Shown: piece by piece, positions 57,625 through 64,000 of the stretch
Layout: each line of letters begins with the position of its first letter
Position numbering within the stretch: the first letter of the stretch is position 1
Origin: Anaspis maculata
Taxonomy: Eukaryota; Arthropoda; Insecta; Coleoptera; Scraptiidae
Direction: 5' to 3'
Assembly: GCA_949128115.1 (NCBI GenBank)
Contig: OX421967.1
Location: 23,824,635 to 23,888,634, forward strand
Length of the DNA: 64,000 nt
Program-made: the position numbers and the translations under genes
Notes under the pieces: generated by a model
The model's database searches: none
Told to the model about the DNA's origin: nothing
What the model saw: only the letters and a program-made list of their open reading frames with translations

Positions 57625-58205
57625 GCTTATGCGATCGTGCAAATTAAGCGGTTTTGCCACGATGATTACCGAATTATTGATCCGATCAAATCGAAATCAG
57701 GTACGAAAGCATAAGTTCAGTCTGGAATGATCTGATTAGACTTTGGGTAGATGATTTTGATCGGAAGCCCTCAGGTAGCACATTGGGTCTGGGCTTGTAC
57801 GCCCAAGCTCTAAATTGAAAATATAGAGTTGAAATTTGGCACACAGATGCAGTAAAAGTTCTCAATCAAGTTTGTGTAATTTCATCATCATGTCTAAAGT
57901 AGGAACAAAAATTTCAATAAGAAACTAGCATGCATTCTTGAGATATCACAACAACCAGCTACCTAGTTCTGCCTTCCGAAATATTCTATCACAATGGAAA
58001 CCTAAGAACCTGTCACTTGTTCTGTCGGCCCAACAATGGATGCAGGATGCTCGCTAAACGCTCAACTCACTGGAGTTTTTTCATCAATTTCCAAATCAAA
58101 TCCTTCCCCTCCCGAAGGGACACTTCGATCAAAATCATTACTGACGTCCCTGGATACAGCCGGGAAAGTTTTATGTCGTCCCACAACAGATTTGTTGAAA
58201 AATAG
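57625..58205 (+). repeat. interspersed repeat R, copy B (uninterrupted)
   Basis: Contains GATCGTGCAAATTAAGCGGT, GCCCTCAGGTAGCACATTGG, GTTCTCAATCAAGTTTGTGT, CAATGGATGCAGGATGCTCG and the CCCGAAGGGACACTT block. It is the intact reference for copies A and C. No coding capacity; its own termini are not clear. Confidence 0.75.
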
Positions 58206-58259
58206 CACTGCAAATGTTTTCTTTTTATAAATGAATCAAGGGAATGCGGATTTATCAAT

Positions 58260-59240
58260 GATCACACAAAAACTACTCAACAATCTATTTGTGGTCAAAA
58301 AAAAAAATTATTTTTCAATTTGTTGACCAGGCAAAGACATTTTTTTTCTACAAGAAGAATGGAATTGGCATGACGAAAAAGGTTATGATGGTCAAGAACA
58401 AAGTTGTTTAGGTCTTGTACGGTAGATAGGGCGGTACTGAATGACGCATGGGAAAAATTCTGACATCCTGAAATTTTGAGGGGCTCCGAGTCGGCCCCCT
58501 AATGGATAAATTTCCGAGTGCTGCGGGTCAAATCACTTGAAATTTTATGTATATGCCGATCACGTTTTAAATTCAGTAGAAATTAAAACGCGGTTGGCCA
58601 TGTTCCCTAGGGTGTAACGGACGCTAACAGACCAAGTTACGTGAAAACGGGCTTTTTGTGGCGACGTCCAGTGAGGTTATAAAATTTTGACATGAAATGC
58701 CAATTCTGGCGTCTCCTTGCATCATATTCCGCTACAGTGTTGCCTTGGCTGTTATGACTGTTATCTTGTCAGAATGGCAGGTAACTGACAGAGTGCCGAG
58801 CCGTTCTAGGTTTTAGACACTAGGCCTTCATTTCTGACCATACATTAGAACAGTTTTCTCAACCTAGTATATGATATGATGGTATATTATGATTCACTAT
58901 TTTATTCAAAACAAACTGTTCACCAATCGCCCATTTAAACTGGAGAAAGTCTATTAAAATCAAGACGTCTTGAGCGTTCATACGATCTTGCAACAGCGCT
59001 GTACTCTATTGACAATACGAATTCAAGGTCATCTGGGGAAATCTTGATCCAACATTACAAATTTGAGCATCCCCAAATATCGCAGAATTGCCAACTTGGC
59101 GTGCAAAAATTACCGTTGTAGTGCTGAATTTAAAAGCTGATCGGCGTATAGTTTGCGTATGCCAAATTTCATTGCAGTATCACAAAATGCAGAATCAAAA
59201 AGCGTACCGCTGCAACTATGAAGAAAATCGCCCCCATTCA
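58260..59240 (-). repeat. interspersed repeat O, copy 2, split by a 591-bp element
   Basis: The outer parts match 41945-42290 in reverse complement. The middle is absent there. The inner boundary sequences (TTTTATGTATA and GTATAGTTTGCG) join to reproduce the CTACGTAGTTTG-like target of the intact copy. Confidence 0.75.
58557..59147. mobile_element. 591-bp element with GCCGATCA ends
   Basis: Ends GCCGATCACGTTTTAAATTC and GAATTTAAAAGCTGATCGGC; apparent duplication GTATA on both sides. The interior is not palindromic and has no transposase. The superfamily is unresolved. Confidence 0.7.
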
Positions 59241-59335
59241 CCTGGAAAGTTATCGTCACTTAGGTTACGAAAAAATCCATTAGTAACAGCACGTGACAGT
59301 TATAGTACAGGAAAAATAGTAAAGAAATCGGCGAA

Positions 59336-60926
59336 ACCTCGGAATAAATATGGACGTCCTGAAAATTTGATATTTTGTTCAGAATTAAGTGCTCTACAAC
59401 ATATCCAAAATCACCAAAAATCGCACTCGGGGGTTTTGAGTTATTGGAGGGGGAGTAAAAAATTGCTGGTAAAAATGGAGGGGATGGAACCCGTCAACCC
59501 ATTGAATGCGAATACATTATAGTTCCACGTATCATATCTCATTGATACCATTTTGGCACAAAAAATGTCCATCATTGTTGAAGGGGAGTAGTGGGGGGGC
59601 GAAGTTCTGCTGGGTGGTCCATTTTGTTTTTATGGCTATGTAGAACCGATCACGACAAGTTTGGTATCTTTTCCGACTAAATTCAATCTCCTGAACTCGT
59701 ATCCGATGTGCAAATTCGGATGAAAACAAGATTGAACAAGTTGACTTGAGAAAATTTGTTTCTTCTTTGACAATTTTGACGAATTTTTTTTGTACTGTTG
59801 GAGGTGTTAATTCTTAGAAAATTTTCAGGGACCAATAAATTGAAGTGTATTCCCCACAAAAATCATCCACTCGATGTATAATTTTGTTTCTCGAGTTTAA
59901 AAAACCGATTTGAACTTGAGCCGCCGCGGCGCGTCGTCTACTACTGACCAGAACACTACAGCATGCACCTTTAAATGAAAACACCTCAAACTATTGGAGA
60001 AATAACAACTTATCTTCGAAAATTGGAGGATTTGTGCAGAACTGAATTCCCTATACCATGAACAAAATCGCCATGAATCGCAATGCAAGATTTTGAGTTA
60101 TTCGAGGAAGAGTATAACACTTTGACAGGATTCATACTCTATGAGCTGTTACCGCCCCCCTTGAATAACTCAAAACCCTACAGTGCGATTCATGGCGATT
60201 TTGTTTATGTTATAGGGAATTCGATTCTCCACAGATCCTCCAATTTTCGAAGATCAGTTCTTATTTCTTCAATAGTTTGAGGTGTTTTCATTTAAATGTG
60301 CATGCTGTAGTGTTCTGGTCAGTAGTAGACGACGCGTCGCGCCGGCTCAGGTTCAAATCGATTTTTTAAACTCGATAAACAAAATTATACTTCGAATGGA
60401 TGATTTTTGTGGAGAATACACTTCAATTCAATGGTCCCTGAAAATTTTCTGGAAATGAACACCTCCAGTACAAAAAAAATTCGTCAAAATTGTCAAAGAA
60501 AAAACAAGTTTTCTCAAGTTAACTTGTTCAAACTTGTTTTCATCCGAATTTGCACATCGGATACGAGTTCAGGAGATTGAATTTAGTCGGAAAAGATACC
60601 AAACTTGTCGTGATCGGTTCTACATGGCCATAAAAACAAAATGGACCACCTAGCAAAGCTTCGCCCCCCACTACTCCCCTTCAACAATGATGGACACTTT
60701 TTGTGCTAAAATGGTATCAATGGGATATGATACGTCAAACTATAATGTATTCGCATCCAATGGGTTGACGGGTTCCATCCCCTCCATTTTTACCAGCAAT
60801 TTTTTACTCCCCCTCCAATAGCTCAAAACCCCCGAGTGCGATTTTTGGCGATTTTGGATATGTTGTAGAGCACTCAATTCTGAACAAAATATCAAATTTT
60901 CAGGACGTCCATATTTTTTCCGGGGT
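59336..60926. mobile_element. 1.6-kb near-perfect palindrome
   Basis: Two ~780-bp arms meet near 60135 (CAAGATTTTGAGTTATTCGA against TTGAATAACTCAAAACC). The outermost matched blocks are AATATGGACGTCC and GGACGTCCATATT. The two arms differ at only a small fraction of positions. One arm of the same family lies alone at 24930-25690. An open frame at 59088-59522 runs into the arm and is not supported as a gene. Confidence 0.85.
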
Positions 60927-61805
60927 TGAAATCTATCTTTCTTGTACTATTAGCCAAATAGACTGAAAACCGTTGCAAATTGGTCACTTTTGGAGTTGCT
61001 CTCTCAAAAACAGCTGTCAACTTAATTGCTGGTTCCCACAAACAGATTTCATAATACTGGCTATTTTTGGGTAACTTTTGGTAGAGCCCCAGAGCCCCCA
61101 ATTTTGAGTATTGATCTTGGACAAATTTTTATCCTGTATCGTTCTGACTTGAAGTTTTGGCTTCAACACAAGCCCCATAGCCCCATAGGTTGGAGATCGA
61201 TCAACATTGAGAAAAGTTATCACCTAAAGCCTGAAATACTACTTTTTCCCGTTTTCTCTGTAATTAGGGGAGATGGGGGTAAACTTGAAAAACCGTTTCG
61301 AGACACAGATATCCCAGTTCCCCAGAACAAGTTGGAAAAAATTGAAAACATTTTTCGTCGATTGGGAGGGATCCAAACTTTTACAGTTTTGCAGTACCTC
61401 AGTGAAACACCCTGTATGAATGATAACAAAATCTTGCACCAAAAATGGAATAGAGCATCTTATAGCACAAAAAATGAGCCATCCAAGGAATAAAAAAGTT
61501 TTGAAATTAGCCAACCTCCTTTGAAGCTACGACATTTTGAATTCGACTGAAATTTTTGGGTGGCCCATTTCATTTGGTGCGCAGTTTAAAAAGGTCACAT
61601 TCCCAAAACTCCCAAAACACAACTTACAGGGTGCAATATACTTAATTTGTTAATTTTTTTTTTCCGAGTGCAATCATCTCAGATAGCAATCTTATCTGGC
61701 TCGCCAGAAAGCTCAGGGTTTTCCGCAAGCCATATAAAAAATGTGCATTTGTGTTATCACTCTGACTTGATGTACAGGATGACTTATATTCTGTTTCCAC
61801 TTTTG

Positions 61806-61854
61806 TTGTGCGAGGAGTTGCTAGAGAAATTTTCCTTAGCAACTCCTCGCACAA
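61806..61854. repeat. perfect 18-bp-stem hairpin
   Basis: TTGTGCGAGGAGTTGCTA, a 13-base loop, then TAGCAACTCCTCGCACAA. No T-run follows and no known element end is recognised. Confidence 0.85.
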
Positions 61855-62063
61855 TCAAAATCGCAAAAATGCTCAGTTCTACAGTAGCCAGTAGTTACAG
61901 TGATTGCAGAAATGTAAATTTTTAATATGTTTTGCTGAATACTCTAGGCTCTCTATTGAAATGGATAAGATTATCATCCGAACTGATGTGACCCAGGAAA
62001 AAAAAGAGGTATTTCACCCTGTATGTCATGTTTCAGCAGTTTGAGGAATGTGACATTTTTATA

Positions 62064-62227
62064 GGTACGTTCAGTCAGCTTATTTAGTCGCAAGTTTCAA
62101 TTTTAGCCGTAAGCGCTGCATCGCTTGTTGGCTGTTTTAAGGAGGCTGGTTCATAAGAGCCAATGGGCGTCGCTGCGCTTCCGACTAAAATTAAAACTTG
62201 CGGCTAAATAAACTGACTGAACGCACC
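62064..62227. mobile_element. 164-bp MITE with GGTGCGTTCAGTCAG ends, copy 2
   Basis: Same length and core as 24531-24694. TTATA is present immediately on both sides (62059-62063 and 62228-62232), a possible 5-bp duplication. Confidence 0.8.
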
Positions 62228-62520
62228 TTATATCTTGAATGCGAGAATAGACTTGTAACAGAGCTGGAAATGATCTTCGTCCGGATTGATTCGATCAAGA
62301 TAAAATAGATGAAAAAAAAAAGATTTCACCCTGTACGTGGAATACCAGCAGCTATAGAGGGGTGAATTTTCCACATCTTCAATAGGAGACCATAAGGTTG
62401 TTGAATAATGAAAGACTGTTTCTCTCGAGAATTATTTCACCAAAATAAAAGAATCTGAAGATTAATTTTTTAATTTTGACCCTGTATACTTAGTAGTACG
62501 CGTCACAGGGATTTAAGCTT

Positions 62521-63960
62521 CTGACATGTTGAACAGGTGGGGATGAGCTAACCATTCAACAAAAAACCGTTTGAGAACTACTTTCTTCAAGCAAAAAATC
62601 TAATTCGTAAATACTATTAAGGTCATTTTGCAAACAATTAACTTAATTATAAAACTAAACTAAACTTGGCGGAACAGTTAACAAGAGAACTAAGAGTGAG
62701 CATCATATTTAGAAAATTGACATACATTACAAAATTTAAAAAAATCGGTTGTGTCACCCCAAAACTTTTCCGACTAGTATCCAGGAACATATTATTATGG
62801 ATATATCTGTTCGAAACGTTCCTTCGCGTGGGAGGTTGAAATTAGAGAAAAAGATAGAAATTAATGTGCAGGAAAGTGAACATTTGTAAAATTGAATTTT
62901 CCGGGAAAACTTCAATTTTTTTCCAAATCATCTCATTGTAAAAATCGTCAATCAAGGCTTCAAGTTCCATCATTCAAGTCTGGTCTAGATAACGCAGCCT
63001 GGTTTCATTTACGTTTTCAACAGGGAAATCCTCGGGAAATTGGAAGAACAATTGTTGAAAAATGTTCAAGAACCAGTAACCTCTTGTTTAAAAAAAATGG
63101 TGAAAATTCCTCTAAAACCGTAGGTCCAATTTCAAGAATTTTTCCTCCAAAAATAATTCAATATTTCCTCCAACTTTCATTCCCAGCATGTTTTCACCTA
63201 AAATGAATATTTTGTGGGACTCACCGCATACTGAAGTTTGCACTGCCGTTTTTTTCAAATTTTTTTTAATTTTTTTAATTCAATTGACTTATTTAACGAG
63301 GCGACATTCGGCTATTAGCTGCTCGACCATGCAACCTCAAAATGTGAATTCACGGAATGTGCAAATTTCATTTTGAAAAAACTACCGTCAGAAAACCGAA
63401 GCCCTTGAAAATGGGTCTACACGACGCCCAATCCAACCAGCTTTCGATCTCAGTTGAAATTTTTCGGAAAAAGTCGATCCCCGAGCAGGAATGAAAATTT
63501 GGTTCCAATCCATTGGATAAATTTTGAATAATTAAATGGTAGAGTTTTGACCTTTGACATTTTTTAATATTTGACAGATGACAGATGGAGAAATGTTTTT
63601 TCGTTGCGGCTCTAATCGTAGCAGATTACAGACATACAGACAGACATCACTCCAAGGATGGTCTTAATCAACTTGGGGGACCTCAAAATGGATATATGAC
63701 TTCATCTCGAAACATTTTTTTAGCGCGTTCACAATACTTCCCCTCCTCATTAGGTGGCGAGTCGGAAAAGTAGAATCATGGAGATTTGCGAGGAACCACT
63801 CAGTTTATGATGTTGAGTGTCTGCCATAGCATCATTTGGAACAATAAAAAAAATCGTGCAAGGACCCTATTGTTACAGTAATTGTAGGAAACGTAATTTT
63901 AGGCGGTGGATCATTTGAAACGTTTAAATTTGAAATCAAGATCCCAGATCCAGCTCTTAC
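62521..63960. other. repeat-derived intronic DNA, no gene
   Basis: Positions 62740-63200 match 42655-43500 in the same orientation (CGGTTGTGTCACCCCAAAAC, then AACTTTC-type blocks). 63560-63775 is repeat X, copy 3 (GACAGACATCACTCC, GGGGGACCTCAAAATGG). No splice-supported exon was seen before 63961. Confidence 0.5.
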
Positions 63961-64000
63961 CTAACAAAGCAACCGGAATAGTGGCAGCTTGGATTGGTGT
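63961..64000 (-). CDS. DDX27: DDX27, upstream exon (partial, runs off the window)
   Basis: Minus-strand reading gives TPIQAATIPVALL plus one base, then the donor GTAAGAG at 63960-63954. TPIQ is the core of the Q motif that contacts adenine in DEAD-box helicases, and in DDX27 this segment directly precedes (G)-R/K-D-I-C. The phase-1 junction with the exon at 13083 restores the glycine codon exactly. The exon continues beyond position 64000. Confidence 0.93.
   Translation of the reverse strand, partial: HQSKLPLFRLLC

Larger units (their letters stand above)
60927..62520. other. backbone locus homologous to 28450-33510, without its insertions
   Basis: In reverse complement this stretch matches, piece by piece, the DNA outside and between element copies 1 and 2: 33240-33510, the spacer 30919-31340, and the left flank near 28460-28650 (ACGCGTACTA, TATACAGGGTGAAAATT and GCTGGTATTC blocks). 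No gene. It serves as an empty-site reference. Confidence 0.65.
13084..63960 (-). other. 50.9-kb DDX27 intron filled with mobile DNA
   Basis: On the minus strand the intron begins GTAAGAG (63960) and ends ATTATTCAG (13084). Upstream of the acceptor there is a T-rich run and an AATTAAC-type branch-point candidate. The intron splits the helicase core between the Q motif and Walker A. Nearly all of its length is assignable to transposons, palindromes and satellites. No other convincing host exon was seen on either strand. Confidence 0.9.

Overview
The window looks like one stretch of a repeat-rich, AT-rich arthropod nuclear genome, most likely an insect. I cannot name the order from the sequence alone. 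The evidence is a spliced metazoan gene with canonical GT-AG sites, LINE relics of the kind common in insects, a tRNA-derived SINE, and many Tc1/mariner, hAT and palindromic elements. There are no operons, ribosome binding sites or CRISPR arrays.

The only host gene I can support is the DEAD-box RNA helicase DDX27 (yeast Drs1 family), on the minus strand. Its last coding exon lies at 11447-13083. The preceding coding exon is only just entered at 63961-64000 and ends in a GTAAG donor. The two join in phase to rebuild the Q-motif to Walker A core (TPIQ, then GRDICGCAATGTGKT). Everything between, 13084-63960, is therefore one intron of 50,877 bp, and positions 1-11446 are 3' flanking DNA.

The 3' flank (1-11446) holds a short interspersed repeat (12-535), a decayed LINE reverse transcriptase on the plus strand (3700-5110), a LINE C-terminus on the minus strand (5187-5620), and three palindromic TA-flanked elements. 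One of these elements has a second one nested in its arm.

The intron is packed with nested mobile DNA. From low to high coordinate: an apparently intact DD41D mariner-type transposon with 696-bp terminal repeats (13378-15953); a 3.2-kb palindrome whose core encodes a SWIM zinc-finger ORF (17385-20638); palindromic elements with CAGGGTG-like ends, one carrying a SINE; two head-to-head copies of an unusual element family (28657-30918 and 31341-33239); a giant palindrome at 33550-41937 containing a hAT element, a third copy of that family and four copies of an 869-bp satellite; a block framed by an inverted minisatellite (42314-45824); more palindromes; a fourth, 5.6-kb family copy (51680-57300) carrying a ~260-bp tandem array interrupted by an intact DD34E Tc1-type transposon; and a near-perfect 1.6-kb palindrome (59336-60926).

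Many insertions can be ordered because an uninterrupted copy of the target is present, either in the opposite palindrome arm or elsewhere in the window. The most novel-looking item is the four-member element family. Its ends are non-identical: a 5' hairpin whose stem changes in a compensated way between copies, and a 3' hairpin ending GCGCTAAAA. It has subterminal inverted TAGCGCACTT repeats and a cargo of tandem repeats that differs from copy to copy. It resembles non-autonomous Helentron/HINE-type rolling-circle elements, but that assignment is inference.
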